Positions 1 to 9,900 are shown, counted from the first letter of the stretch. The stretch is 64,000 nt of DNA from Vibrio sp. D404a (GCF_030248535.1 NZ_JAHGAJ010000018.1:46504-110503); one strand, 5' to 3'. Notes: generated by a model from the letters alone, not told the origin. Made by a program: numbers and translations.

Positions 1-374
1 CCGCTATCTAGGTCTAAATTACACACATCACAAAAATGAATATTAACCTTTCGATTAATAACTATCGAAATAAAAACCTAAAAAAAGCAAAAACAAACAA
101 AACAGCAAACTATTCACTAAAAATAAAAAACCAATAATAACAATAATTTAAGATATAAAAACCCCAATAAAACACTGTTCATTATTTTTATTGATATCAT
201 TTTACTAACTTGCTGCGGAACTTTAAGGGTAAAAAGTACCCCACGGATTGCTCTGGCAAGTTTCTCGCTTATGTCCTAAGCCTGATTATGAAGCTTGATT
301 TATACGAGCAATACAAAAAAGGATTCAAATCCTTTGATAACAACCTTTATGGACAGTAATTAGGAATTAATAAC
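1..374 (+). promoter_or_regulatory. Upstream region / 5' leader of the OmpU-type porin
   Basis: No gene is visible here. The first 200 bases are very A/T-rich, as expected for a porin promoter under nucleoid proteins or ToxR-type control, but I cannot pin an operator. Three structures can be seen. A perfect 7-bp-arm inverted repeat (TTTCGAT / ATCGAAA) lies at 49-70. Long-range complementary arms ATTGCTC (247-253) and GAGCAAT (306-312) would enclose part of a structured leader. A perfect palindrome AAAGGATT-ca-AATCCTTT lies at 318-335, about 40 bases before the start codon. The ribosome site is AGGAAT shortly before the ATG at 375. Confidence 0.5.
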
Positions 375-1409
375 ATGAACAAGACTATGATCGCGCTTGC
401 TGTATCAGCTGCAGCTCTTGCAACTGGTGCTAACGCTTCTGAACTTTACAACCAAGACGGTACTTCTCTAGACATGGGTGGCCGTGCGGAAGCTCGTCTA
501 TCTATGAAAGATGGCAAAGTTGAAGACAAAACACGAGTTCGTCTTAACTTCCTAGGTAAAGTAGAAATCCAAGACGGCCTATACGGTGTTGGTTTCTACG
601 AAGGCGAATTCACTACTGCTGAAGATGGCGGCGCTACAGACAACAACGACGGCAGCATTACTAACCGTTACACATACGCTGGTCTAGGCGGCGCATTCGG
701 TGAAGTGACTTACGGTAAAAACGACGGTGCTCTAGGCGTAATCACAGACTTCACAGATATCATGGCTTACCACGGTAACTCTGCAGCAGACAAAATCGCT
801 GTTGCTGACCGTTCTGATAACATGCTGTCTTACAAAGGCGAATTCCAAGCTCTAAACGTAAAAGCAAGCTACCGTTTTGCGGACCGTGATGGTGTTGACG
901 CTAATGGTGAATTCACTGACAACGGTAAAGATGGCTACTCTCTATCTGGTATCTACGCGATCGGCGAGACAGGCATTAAAGTAGGTGCAGGTTACGCAGA
1001 CCAAGATAAGAGCAACGAGTACATGCTTTCTGGTTCTTACACTATGGGCGACCTATACTTCGCTGGTGTATTCACTGACGGTGAAAAGCAGCAAAATAAC
1101 GGTACTATCGACCTAAACTCTGCTGTTGATTACACAGGTTACGAACTGGCTGCTGCTTACACAATGGGCCAAACTGTATTCTCTTCTACGTACAACAACG
1201 CTGAAACTGACGGCGAAACGTCTGCTGACAACATCGCTATCGATGCAACGTACTACTTCAAGCCTAACTTCCGTGGCTACGTATCGTACAACTTCAACCT
1301 AATCAGCAAAGGCGACAAGATCGGCTCTAACGATACTTCAGCATCAACTGTTGCAACTTCTGCAGACGCTGAAGACGAGCTAGCTCTAGGTCTACGTTAC
1401 GACTTCTAA
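375..1409 (+). CDS. ompU: General porin, OmpU/OmpT-type outer-membrane protein
   Basis: Trimeric outer-membrane beta-barrel porin for passive diffusion of small hydrophilic solutes. A signal peptide of about 21 residues ends in GANA-SELYN. The mature part shows alternating barrel strands with acidic, Gly/Asn-rich loops, and the chain ends in LRYDF, the C-terminal aromatic needed for BAM-mediated insertion. Its 344 residues match Vibrio OmpU (about 340). Codon use is strongly biased, as in highly expressed genes. It is followed by a strong terminator and is monocistronic. In Vibrio, OmpU-class porins respond to ToxR and to bile or osmolarity; that is family knowledge and no ToxR box was assigned here. 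The neighbours (dacB, tyrS) match the ompU locus. OmpT or another general porin is the alternative. Confidence 0.85.
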   Translation: MNKTMIALAVSAAALATGANASELYNQDGTSLDMGGRAEARLSMKDGKVEDKTRVRLNFLGKVEIQDGLYGVGFYEGEFTTAEDGGATDNNDGSITNRYTYAGLGGAFGEVTYGKNDGALGVITDFTDIMAYHGNSAADKIAVADRSDNMLSYKGEFQALNVKASYRFADRDGVDANGEFTDNGKDGYSLSGIYAIGETGIKVGAGYADQDKSNEYMLSGSYTMGDLYFAGVFTDGEKQQNNGTIDLNSAVDYTGYELAAAYTMGQTVFSSTYNNAETDGETSADNIAIDATYYFKPNFRGYVSYNFNLISKGDKIGSNDTSASTVATSADAEDELALGLRYDF

Positions 1410-1450
1410 TTCAGATTATCTAATTGATTAATTAGTTAATTTCGAATCAA

Positions 1451-1478
1451 AACGCCCGCTCTCTAGCGGGCGTTTTTT
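1451..1478 (+). terminator. Rho-independent terminator of the porin gene
   Basis: The stem AACGCCCGCT / AGCGGGCGTT has a CTCT loop and a run of T residues, about 40 bases after the porin stop codon. Confidence 0.92.
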
Positions 1479-1521
1479 ATATCTGTATACTGAGATTATC
1501 CACTACCGACTCAGCACTCTT

Positions 1522-2928
1522 ATGCGCCTATTGTCCTCATTACTGGCTGTCAGCTTTAGTTGTTCAGTTTCAGCGTATTCCCCACTAGAAAAACTGCCTG
1601 ATGGTAGCTCTAGCAGCTTGGTCTTGCAGTCATTAAGTAGCAGTAACACTCAATTGACTATTAACTCTGAAGGTTACTATCCGCCAGCGAGCACTCTCAA
1701 ATTAGTAACGGCATTAGCCGCTAAGCTTGAGCTTGGTGATAACTTTCACTACAACACCACTATCCGTCAAGCAGGCCAAGACGCGGTCATTGCGTTCAGT
1801 GGCGACCCTACTCTGCAACGCGACGACCTCAAGAAACTGCTCAATCAATATGCTAAAAAGCAGAGCAAAACCATTCAGGGTAACCTCTACTTAGATAATT
1901 CCGCATTTACTGGCTATCACCGAGCTGTGGGGTGGCCTTGGGATATTCTTGGTGTCTGCTACAGTGCTCCTTCAACAGCTATAACGCTCGACAGTAATTG
2001 CGCGCAAGCTTCTATCTACACTCAAGACAACGGGAAGACACGTGTTTACATCCCCGTCCATTACCCTGTCGTGGTCTCAACCACGGCAAATACAGTGACT
2101 AAGTCCGGCCAAAAAGCGACACAATGCGAGTTAGAACTGCTAACCACGCCAGACAATCATTACCAATTATCTGGCTGTTTGGTCGAACGCAAAAAACCAC
2201 TGCCACTTAAGTTTGCGATTCAAAATCCTGAGCTTTACACCCAAGAGGTAACCCAATCACTGCTTAAAGAGTCAGGATTAACAGTTAAAGGCGAAATTAT
2301 CATTGGGGCTGCCCCTTCATCTAAACAAATCAAAGTGGTCGCAAGCCATGAGTCACAGAAGCTACCTGTTCTACTCGATACCATGCTTAAAAAATCAGAT
2401 AACCTGATTGCTGACAACCTAACTAAAACACTGGGTGCCAAGTTTTACGTACAACCGGGTAGTTTTAACAATGGTACGGAAGCTATCAAACAGATTTTAC
2501 TGACCAAAGCGAACATCGACCTCACTCGCGCACATCTTACAGACGGTTCAGGACTCTCTCGCAACAATAGAATGACTGCGCAAAGCATGGTTGAAGTACT
2601 GAGATATATCTGGAAGCACGACAACACGCTCAACCTTATCCAAGCGATGCCAACCTCTGGGGTAGATGGCACACTGCGTTACCGACAAAGTATGCGAAAA
2701 GCCCCCATCAAAGACAACATCATCGCAAAGAGTGGCTCAGTGTATGGAAGCTACAACATGGCAGGCTATGGCCTTGATAAGGAAGGTAAGCCTAGTTCTT
2801 TATTCGTTCAATTCGTTCGCGACTATTTCCCTAACAAGCAAGATCCCGACAAGCCTGTTGAGCAACCAATAGTCAGCTTTGAAAAAGCGTTTTATAGTGA
2901 TGTGATTGAGTTTAGCCAAAGTAACTAG
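1522..2928 (+). CDS. dacB: D-alanyl-D-alanine carboxypeptidase/endopeptidase (PBP4, S13 family)
   Basis: Periplasmic penicillin-binding protein of peptidase family S13 that trims D-Ala from stem peptides and cuts D-Ala-mDAP cross-links. An N-terminal signal peptide (MRLLSSLLAVSFSCSVSAYS) is followed by the three active-site motifs: SxxK in PASTLK, SxN in KKSDNLIADN, and KSG in AKSGSVYGS. Its 468 residues match the family (about 477 in E. coli). The start codon has only a weak Shine-Dalgarno, but the signal peptide begins there. It is transcribed alone between the porin terminator and a shared terminator with the convergent mgtE-like gene. Confidence 0.93.
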   Translation: MRLLSSLLAVSFSCSVSAYSPLEKLPDGSSSSLVLQSLSSSNTQLTINSEGYYPPASTLKLVTALAAKLELGDNFHYNTTIRQAGQDAVIAFSGDPTLQRDDLKKLLNQYAKKQSKTIQGNLYLDNSAFTGYHRAVGWPWDILGVCYSAPSTAITLDSNCAQASIYTQDNGKTRVYIPVHYPVVVSTTANTVTKSGQKATQCELELLTTPDNHYQLSGCLVERKKPLPLKFAIQNPELYTQEVTQSLLKESGLTVKGEIIIGAAPSSKQIKVVASHESQKLPVLLDTMLKKSDNLIADNLTKTLGAKFYVQPGSFNNGTEAIKQILLTKANIDLTRAHLTDGSGLSRNNRMTAQSMVEVLRYIWKHDNTLNLIQAMPTSGVDGTLRYRQSMRKAPIKDNIIAKSGSVYGSYNMAGYGLDKEGKPSSLFVQFVRDYFPNKQDPDKPVEQPIVSFEKAFYSDVIEFSQSN

Positions 2929-2930
2929 AT

Positions 2931-2972
2931 AAAAAACGGCGCAGTAAGTAAACACTCACTGCGCCGTTTATT
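2931..2972. terminator. Bidirectional terminator between dacB and the mgtE-like gene
   Basis: Twelve-base perfect arms AAACGGCGCAGT (2934-2945) and ACTGCGCCGTTT (2958-2969) are flanked by A residues on one side and T residues on the other. The site lies between two convergent genes and could serve both strands. Confidence 0.85.
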
Positions 2973-3005
2973 TTCAGTTGAACTTAAAGCGACTCTTTAC
3001 TGGGC

Positions 3006-3851
3006 TCAAGCAATTCCAAGAAACGCATTCACAACAGTAAAGTAGATCCACATTCCTGAAATATCGACGATAGAAGCGAGCACCGGGCTCACTAGTACAG
3101 CAGGGTCGAGCTTAAATAGACGCGCGACAATTGGCAGGCCACCACCGAGTACAGTCGATATCGTCACCTGAATAAACAGAGCCACAGCGATCGCGAAGGC
3201 AATCATTTCAAGATCATAACCACCTGTTGCTTGGTTATCGCTAAACAGCAAAATACGTCCAACCATAACCGCCGCAATCGCAGCCGCCAAACAGATAGCA
3301 ACTCGGAACTCTTTCCAAATCACACTCAGCCATTGGCGTTTTTTCAGCTCTCCGGTAGCCAAAGCCCTAATGACCAAAGTCGCCGCTTGTGTGCCGGTGT
3401 TACCACCAGCCGCAGCGATCACAGGCATATAAATAGCGAGCAAAACCAACTGGCTGAGAATATCCTCATACTGAGCGATAATCAGGCCTGATACTATTCC
3501 CAGTAAAGCCAGCGCGATAATCCAGCCAATACGCTGCCTTACGTGGCTTAGCACTCCAGTAGACAAATAGCCCTGTTGTGGTTCAACCTCAGAGTAAATA
3601 AGACCTAATTGGTGAGCTAAGTGGCGAGAGCGTTTTTCATAGCCCTGCTCTTCTAGCTCACTAAGTAGAGCTTGAATAACACTGAGTGAGCACTGACCCA
3701 GAACCAAGACTGCGTCTTCCAGAGGCATTCGATTAAGCAGAGCAACCTGCTGCTCTCTAGAGTATTGCTGAAAGGCACTCGATACAGCTTGAATGTCTTT
3801 CTCAGAGTATAAAGCTTCAATAGATAAAAAAGTGTTGTTCATTACCGTCAT
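3006..3851 (-). CDS. MgtE-family Mg2+ transporter lacking CBS domains
   Basis: Inner-membrane Mg2+ (possibly Co2+) channel/transporter of the MgtE family. About 100 N-terminal residues resemble the end of the MgtE helical N domain (MPLEDAVLVLGQ...), then the sequence runs straight into the five-helix membrane domain. The pore signature AAAGGNTGTQAATLVIRA and the acidic helix DPAVLVSPVLASIVDISG are present. The CBS pair that closes canonical MgtE (about 450 residues) when Mg is plentiful is absent, giving 281 residues. I chose the ATG at 3851 because GGGAG (3859-3863) lies 7 bases upstream; a start 7 codons earlier is possible. It is the only gene on its transcript and is preceded by a long structured leader. 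Confidence 0.8.
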   Translation of the reverse strand: MTVMNNTFLSIEALYSEKDIQAVSSAFQQYSREQQVALLNRMPLEDAVLVLGQCSLSVIQALLSELEEQGYEKRSRHLAHQLGLIYSEVEPQQGYLSTGVLSHVRQRIGWIIALALLGIVSGLIIAQYEDILSQLVLLAIYMPVIAAAGGNTGTQAATLVIRALATGELKKRQWLSVIWKEFRVAICLAAAIAAVMVGRILLFSDNQATGGYDLEMIAFAIAVALFIQVTISTVLGGGLPIVARLFKLDPAVLVSPVLASIVDISGMWIYFTVVNAFLGIA

Positions 3852-3905
3852 GGCGAATCTCCCGATTGGCAAAGGTAACGACCATCAAAACAAATAACCC
3901 ATAGC

Positions 3906-3997
3906 TAACGCTTCTAGAGTATAAAGCTGTGTACGCCAAGAGCGTATAACTCCATAGTTCAAGAACATATAACTAAATGCATCAAGAGCTTAAAGCT
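3906..3997 (-). repeat. Four tandem imperfect 23-bp repeats in the mgtE leader
   Basis: Four abutting 23-base units lie at 3906-3928, 3929-3951, 3952-3974 and 3975-3997. On the minus strand each begins AGYTWTA and carries CTCTTG, TTCTTG or CTCTAG at positions 10-15. Two units contain short inverted repeats around that core: GTTC/GAAC in the unit at 3952-3974 and TACGC/GCGTA in the unit at 3929-3951. A degenerate relative (TCTAGAGTGTGGAAAA) follows at about 4021-4036, out of register. This could be serial protein-binding sites or serial small hairpins in the leader RNA. Confidence 0.7.
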
Positions 3998-4084
3998 ACT
4001 GATGTCTCTATTTGTTGGAATCTAGAGTGTGGAAAAGAATGAGGGGAACAAAAGATACCCTACCTGAACGGCAGGACAATAGAT

Positions 4085-4139
4085 CAATACCGAGACAGGT
4101 TATTCTTCTCCCTTCAAACTAGGAGGATGGTCGGTATTG
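4085..4139 (-). other. Long hairpin in the mgtE leader
   Basis: Perfect 9-base arms CAATACCGA and TCGGTATTG enclose 37 bases. On the minus strand the enclosed part includes CCTCC and GGGAG, which could pair as an inner stem. It is the most stable-looking element of the leader. Confidence 0.5.
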
Positions 4140-4229
4140 TTCATAAAAATCTCCAAAATTACTGTCAGTTCGACAGCGCGCATAGTGTAGCAAGGCCGTA
4201 AAAAATACTTGGTCAACTTTCTGTCAATA

Positions 4230-4255
4230 AAAAAGGCATCCGTAGATGCCTTTTT
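4230..4255 (-). terminator. Rho-independent terminator of tyrS
   Basis: The hairpin AAAAAGGCATC-cgta-GATGCCTTTTT lies just downstream of the tyrS stop codon, with T residues on the minus strand. Confidence 0.88.
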
Positions 4256-4277
4256 ACTCACTCATTGAGATTTAATA

Positions 4278-5465
4278 TTACTTGATAGTAATACGAGCAA
4301 ACTTACGCTTACCTACTTGGTAAACTGCTGTGCCTGCTTCTGGTACGAATTTGCTGTCTGCGATTTTCTCGCCTTCAAGCTTAGCAGCGCCTTGCTTGAT
4401 CATACGCATTGCATCAGAGGTTGAGTTTACTAGACCCGCTTCTTTCAATACGTTCGCAATTGGTAGACCAGCTTCGAATTCAAACTCAGGCATGTCGTCT
4501 GGCACTTGGTTCTTCGCAAAACGGTTAACGAACTCTTGCTCAGCCGCATCTGCGTCAGCTTCAGAGTGAAAGCGTGCAATGATCTCTTTTGCTAGCAGTA
4601 CTTTAACGTCACGTGGGTTTTTGCCCGCGTCAACGCCAGCTTTCAGCTCTGCAACTTCTTCAAGAGGACGGAAAGACAATAGCTCGTAGTAGCTCCACAT
4701 CAGATCGTCAGAGATAGACATGATCTTACCAAACATCTCGCTTGGAGCTTCGCTAATACCAATGTAGTTGTGCGCAGACTTAGACATTTTCTTAACGCCG
4801 TCTAGACCAACAAGTAGTGGCATCATCAGTACCGCTTGTGGTTTTTGACCTGCCGCTTTTTGCAGTTCACGACCCATTAGCAGGTTGAACTTCTGGTCAG
4901 TACCACCAAGCTCAACGTCGCTCTCTAGTGCAACAGAGTCGTGACCTTGTAGAAGTGGGTACATAAATTCATGAATAGCGATCGGTTGACCACCAGCGTA
5001 ACGCTTTTTAAAGTCATCACGCTCAAGCATACGAGCAACAGTTTGGTTAGAAGCTAGACGAATCATGCCTTCAGCACCAAGCTCAGATAGCCACTCAGAG
5101 TTGAAACGGATTTGCGTTTTAGCAGGATCTAGAATCTTGAATACTTGCTCTTTGTAAGTTTCAGCATTCTTTAGAACGTCTTCGCGGCTTAGAGGTGGAC
5201 GCGTTGAGTTCTTGCCTGATGGATCACCTACCATCGCGGTGAAGTCACCGATTAGGAATGTCACTTCGTGACCAAGCTCTTGGAAAGCACGAAGCTTGTT
5301 AAAGATAACCGTATGGCCTAGGTGGATATCTGGTGCTGTTGGATCCGCGCCCAGTTTAATGCGTAGAGGACGACCCTCTTTCAGTTTTGCAATCAGTTCG
5401 TCTTCTGGAATCAGTTCTTCAACGCCACGTTTGATCTCGGCTAGTGCAGCTTCAATACTCGCCAT
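4278..5465 (-). CDS. tyrS: Tyrosyl-tRNA synthetase
   Basis: Class I aminoacyl-tRNA synthetase charging tRNA-Tyr in the cytoplasm. The Rossmann catalytic domain carries the HIGH-type motif HLGHT at residues 48-52 and KMSKS in [11 protein letters not shown]. The C-terminal 60 residues are an S4-like RNA-binding domain ([19 protein letters not shown]). Its 395 residues place it with the TyrZ-like bacterial subgroup rather than the 424-residue E. coli TyrS. The start is supported by GGGAG ten bases upstream. It is monocistronic and diverges from the M23 endopeptidase gene. Confidence 0.96.
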   Translation of the reverse strand: MASIEAALAEIKRGVEELIPEDELIAKLKEGRPLRIKLGADPTAPDIHLGHTVIFNKLRAFQELGHEVTFLIGDFTAMVGDPSGKNSTRPPLSREDVLKNAETYKEQVFKILDPAKTQIRFNSEWLSELGAEGMIRLASNQTVARMLERDDFKKRYAGGQPIAIHEFMYPLLQGHDSVALESDVELGGTDQKFNLLMGRELQKAAGQKPQAVLMMPLLVGLDGVKKMSKSAHNYIGISEAPSEMFGKIMSISDDLMWSYYELLSFRPLEEVAELKAGVDAGKNPRDVKVLLAKEIIARFHSEADADAAEQEFVNRFAKNQVPDDMPEFEFEAGLPIANVLKEAGLVNSTSDAMRMIKQGAAKLEGEKIADSKFVPEAGTAVYQVGKRKFARITIK

Positions 5466-5594
5466 TCTTGTTCACTCCCACAGATTTGGCAAAAATATAA
5501 TAGTTAGACATCTTACTTGAATAGCGATGTATTTTGAAACCAGTTACACTATTCAGTCGTCTATTTTCTTAATATTTACTATACGAACCGGAAC

Positions 5595-6884
5595 ATGTTG
5601 TCTATTTTTGCACGCCTTCCTATATTGCACCGGGTCTTTATTGCATTTTTTAGTGCGGTAATCTTCATTGCCCTTTTTCTTCTACCCGATGTCAGTTCTC
5701 TGCGTGATAAAAGTGACTCTCTAGTTATTGGCAAACAATACCCTCTCACCATCGACGCTGCTGCTCTGGTCAGTAATGAAGACCATGTACCAACTGCGGT
5801 ACTCAACTGGGAAAAATACACGGTTCGTTCTGGAGAAAGTACCTCGGTATTGTTTGAGCGTATCGGCCTCTCTTACCGACTCTTAATCACGCTGTTGAAT
5901 ACCAATAAAGACATCAACAAACAACTCTCGAACCTCAAACCTGGCGATGTTTTACAATTCGGTTTTGATGAAAACAATAACCTTATCCAGCTCAAGCGCC
6001 AACTGAGCGCGTTTGAAAGTTTCAAGATCACCAAGTCCGGTGACAGTTACATCTCTGGTTTTGACAAGAAAGAGGTCGCCTACCAATACAACTACGCTGA
6101 AGCCGACATCACTTCTAACTTCTGGAACGCGGGTATGAGCGCAGGCTTAACTGCGAACCAAATCATGGAACTGGCAGGCATTTTTGGTTGGGATATCGAC
6201 TTCGCGTTAGACATTCGCAAGAACGACAGCTTTAAGATCTTGTACCAAGAAAAAGTGGTTGAGGGTGAAGTGATTGGCCGCGGCAAGATCACTGCAGCAG
6301 TATTCAAAAACCAAGGTGATACCTTCACTGCAATCCTCGATGATAAAACAGGCAACTACTTTGATGACCAAGGCCGCGCGATGAAGAAAGCATTCCTGCG
6401 CTCTCCTGTTGATTTCCGTCGTGTAACCTCGAACTTCAACCCTCGCCGTAAACACCCAGTAACGGGTAAAGTGCGACCACACCGCGGTACCGACTATGCT
6501 GCACCTGTCGGCACTCCTATCTGGGCAGCTGGTGACGGTATTGTTCAGAAATCGAGTTATAACCAGTTCAACGGTAACTATGTCTTTATCAGACACAGCA
6601 ACACCTACCTCACCAAATACCTGCACCTCAAGAAGCGCTTGGTAAAAACAGGGCAGCGCGTCAAACAAGGCCAGACCATCGGTACTCTAGGTGGCACGGG
6701 GCGTGTAACGGGTCCACACCTGCACTACGAGTTCTTGGTTAATGGCGTGCACAAAAATGCGCGAACCGTGAAGCTGCCACAGTCGAAATCACTGACAGGC
6801 AAAGCCAAAGCGACCTTTATTGCTAACTCGAAGCTACGCCTAGAAAAACTCAATCGCTACAGTCAATTGCTGGCGACCAACTAG
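5595..6884 (+). CDS. M23-family peptidoglycan DD-endopeptidase (ShyC/MepM-like)
   Basis: Membrane-anchored cell-wall hydrolase that cuts peptide cross-links so the sacculus can expand. One N-terminal membrane segment (residues 12-31) is followed by an OapA/LysM-like region (NWEKYTVRSGES... LKPGDVLQFGF, residues 70-125). The C-terminal LytM/M23 domain has zinc ligands His296 and Asp300 in HRGTD, and the HLH motif at 375-377. Its 429 residues match the family. The pairing with divergent tyrS matches, from memory, the position of V. cholerae ShyC; the precise paralogue name is an inference. A terminator follows at 6918-6946. Confidence 0.9.
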   Translation: MLSIFARLPILHRVFIAFFSAVIFIALFLLPDVSSLRDKSDSLVIGKQYPLTIDAAALVSNEDHVPTAVLNWEKYTVRSGESTSVLFERIGLSYRLLITLLNTNKDINKQLSNLKPGDVLQFGFDENNNLIQLKRQLSAFESFKITKSGDSYISGFDKKEVAYQYNYAEADITSNFWNAGMSAGLTANQIMELAGIFGWDIDFALDIRKNDSFKILYQEKVVEGEVIGRGKITAAVFKNQGDTFTAILDDKTGNYFDDQGRAMKKAFLRSPVDFRRVTSNFNPRRKHPVTGKVRPHRGTDYAAPVGTPIWAAGDGIVQKSSYNQFNGNYVFIRHSNTYLTKYLHLKKRLVKTGQRVKQGQTIGTLGGTGRVTGPHLHYEFLVNGVHKNARTVKLPQSKSLTGKAKATFIANSKLRLEKLNRYSQLLATN

Positions 6885-6917
6885 CGTTTTCAAGATAGGT
6901 TAGTCAATTACATACAC

Positions 6918-6946
6918 AAAGAGCACCATGCAGGTGCTCTTTTGTT
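6918..6946 (+). terminator. Terminator after the M23 endopeptidase gene
   Basis: The hairpin AAAGAGCACC-atgca-GGTGCTCTTTT precedes the convergent RND pump gene. Confidence 0.88.
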
Positions 6947-6980
6947 TCACTAAGATTTGCGGTACTGAGGCTCTGTCAAA

Positions 6981-9900
6981 TTACTCAAGAACACTGCCAC
7001 CTTCTTTGTTCTTATCTCGACCTAACATCAGAAGACAAGGTGTCAGCACCAAGGTTAAAACCGTTGCAAATGCCAAACCTCCTGCAATCGCGGTTGCCAA
7101 TTGCGACCACCATTGAGTACTCGGCGCTCCAAATTCGATCTTCTGATTAATTAAGTCGATGTTCATCTCAAGCACCATCGGCATCAAACCCAGAATGGTA
7201 GTTACTGTTGTCAGCATCACTGGTCTCAGACGCTGGACACCGGTTCTTAAAATCGCATCTCGCTTATCTAAGCCCCTTTTCACCAATTGATTGTATGTGT
7301 CGATCAGTACGATATTGTTGTTCACAACGATGCCTGCTAGCGCGATAACCCCAATCCCTGACATCACCACGCCAAAAGGGCGCTGGAATATCAGCAATCC
7401 CATAAACACACCGACGGTTGAGAACAGTACCGCACTTAGAATCAAGAAGGCTTGGTAAAAACTGTTGAACTGAGTGATGAGAATCAATGCCATAGCCGCT
7501 AACGCAACCATAAAGGCACTCTGTAGAAAAGCGGACGAGTTCTCTTGCTCCTCATTCTGACCACGAATACGAAACTCAACGCCATTAGGTAGCCCTAGTT
7601 CACTTAACGCCTGCTCAATCTTCGGCAGCTCTAACGCGAGATTGAACCCCTCTTTCATGTCCGCCATAACATTCACCACACGCTTTCCGTCAAGGCGTTT
7701 AATCGTATCTTGCTTATGATCCGGAACGATTTGAGCAAAGTTAGTAATAGGGACTAGACCTGCTGGCGTTTTTACTCGCAACTGGTCGAAACGACCGATA
7801 TCCCTTTTGTCATTTGGATAGCGCACTAAGATATCGACCTCCTCCGAAGAGTCATCAGGCAAATAATCTCCGATCTTGAGTCCGTTGGTCACGAATTGGA
7901 CCGTATTCCCAACCAAGGTAGCATCAGCAGCAAAGCGAGCTGCATCATCTCGCCTGATATCCACTTTCCAATCGATACCATCTTTACTGCTAGTGTCGCT
8001 AATATTGGTAAGAGCAGGACTTGCATCTGCCCAAGCTCTAACCATTTTAGCGGCTTGGTTTAACTGCTCTGGCGTTTTGGCAGAGAGCTCAATCACCAAG
8101 TCATTCTCTACCGGAGGCCCCGCATCTGGAAACTTAAACTCGATTTCTACACCCGCATATTGATCAGTCTGAACCTTTAGCTCTTCAATAATATCTTTCA
8201 CGCTGCGGCGATACTGCCAGTCAACCGGTGTTATCGAGATAAGGCCAATCTGGTCATCTCCCCCGGTGCGTGTATAAACACTGTCAAACTCTTCATGACC
8301 AAGCATCATCTGCTCAATATCTCGCATGATAACGTCTTTTTCTTGAATCGAGAGATCGCCATGTGAGCGTACTTTTACGTTGAAGAATGGAGGGTCAACT
8401 TCAGGGAAGAATTCCGCTCCAAGTCCCGCTTTGGCGTAAGAAAACCCGACAGCAATAGAGAGCAATATCGCGCTCAATAAGATTTTAAGTGGATGTTGAA
8501 TAGCGATTGAGAGGGTACGGTAATAGAGCTTAGTAATCCCTGTCGCTTTTGAGAAGTCACCATTATGCAGCGCCACCATACGTGTTTGATTGGTTGAAGA
8601 TACATATTGTGGCTTACCAATCAGCCCGCCCAAAACCGGAACAAACAGCAGTGCCATTAGCAAAGAAGCAAACAAGGTCGCAATCAAGGTTAATGGCAAG
8701 TACTTCATGAACTCACCGGTAACGTCAGGCCAGAACAGCAATGGGGCAAACGCAGCTAATGTTGTTGCAGTCGATGCTGTGATTGGCCACGCCATTCGCT
8801 TCGCTGCCGCTTGATAAGCTGTTCTTCTTGCTTCACCCTCTTGCATCCTTCGATCGGCAAACTCGGTGACAACAATCGCCCCATCCACCAGTAAACCGAC
8901 GGCCATAATCAGCGAAAACAACACCACGATGTTGACTGTCAAACCAAACACCGATAACACCAACAGCCCAGTTAAGAACGATCCGGGGATAGAGATACCG
9001 ACCAGTAGCGCCGTGCGAACACCTAGAATCGCGATGATCACGATCACCACCAATATAATGGCGGAGAGGATGTTGTTTTGCAGATCATTAAGCATGATCT
9101 TGACGTCTTTCGACTCATCCCAAGTGAACTTAACCAACAAGTTATTTGGCCACTCTGCTCTTTGCTGAGCGACTCCCACTACGGTTTTAACCAGCTCTAC
9201 CGTTTCAATGATGTTCTCGCCTGCGCGTTTCTTGATATCTAGCACCACTGCAGACTTACCATCCAATCGAGCAAAGCTTTCAGGGTCGCGAAAAGCTCGC
9301 CTTACTGTGGCAACATCGCCAAAGGTGACCACCTGTTTACCATCAACCTTGATTGGCAGCTCAAGTACATCTTTGAGAGAGTTAAAAACAGAAGGAACTT
9401 TGATCGAGAATCGACCATAACCGGTATCAACAAACCCAGCCGCTACTACGCGGTTGTTTAGCGCAATCAGGTTATAGATATCGGCTTGATCTAGGCTGTA
9501 GCTCTCCATCAATAGCGGATCAACGATGATCTCCACAATATCTTCCCGATCACCCGCTATATCGACCTCAAGAATTTGACGATAACTCTCTAGCTTATCT
9601 CCAAGTTCACGAGCAATCTGAACGATCGTCCGTTCTGGAACCGTACCGTAAAGAACGACGGAAAGTACTGGCTGCTCAGATGCCAACGTCACCTCGTTTA
9701 CCGTTGGCTCATCACTGTCTTCAGGTAATTTGGGCTTGGCAAGATCGACCGCATCTCGAACATCAGCCATTGCTTTAGTTAGGTCAACACCCACATTGAA
9801 CTCTAAAACCACAGAAGCGTGACCTTCCGAGGCGGTCGCCGTCATCTCTTTTACGCCCTCAATCGAGCGCAGCTCTTGCTCAATCGGTCGAACTAACAAG

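Larger units (their letters stand above)
3852..4227 (-). promoter_or_regulatory. Long leader/intergenic region upstream of the mgtE-like gene
   Basis: About 375 bases without a convincing gene separate mgtE from the 3' end of tyrS. The region carries a four-unit 23-bp repeat array (listed separately). It has a long hairpin with perfect 9-base arms CAATACCGA / TCGGTATTG (4085-4093, 4131-4139). Read on the minus strand, a small CCTG...CAGG stem follows at about 4061-4076. The layout suggests a structured mRNA leader that could sense ion levels. I compared it from memory with the M-box and the Mn2+ (yybP-ykoY) riboswitch consensus and did not see either. No ligand is claimed. Confidence 0.45.

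Noticed and set aside
3852..4227. M-box or Mn2+ (yybP-ykoY) riboswitch before mgtE
   Set aside because: The conserved sequence blocks of these families that I remember are not visible; only generic hairpins and repeats are.
6207..6668. 153-codon minus-strand frame inside the M23 gene
   Set aside because: Antisense shadow of a well-supported gene with no ribosome site or recognisable product.
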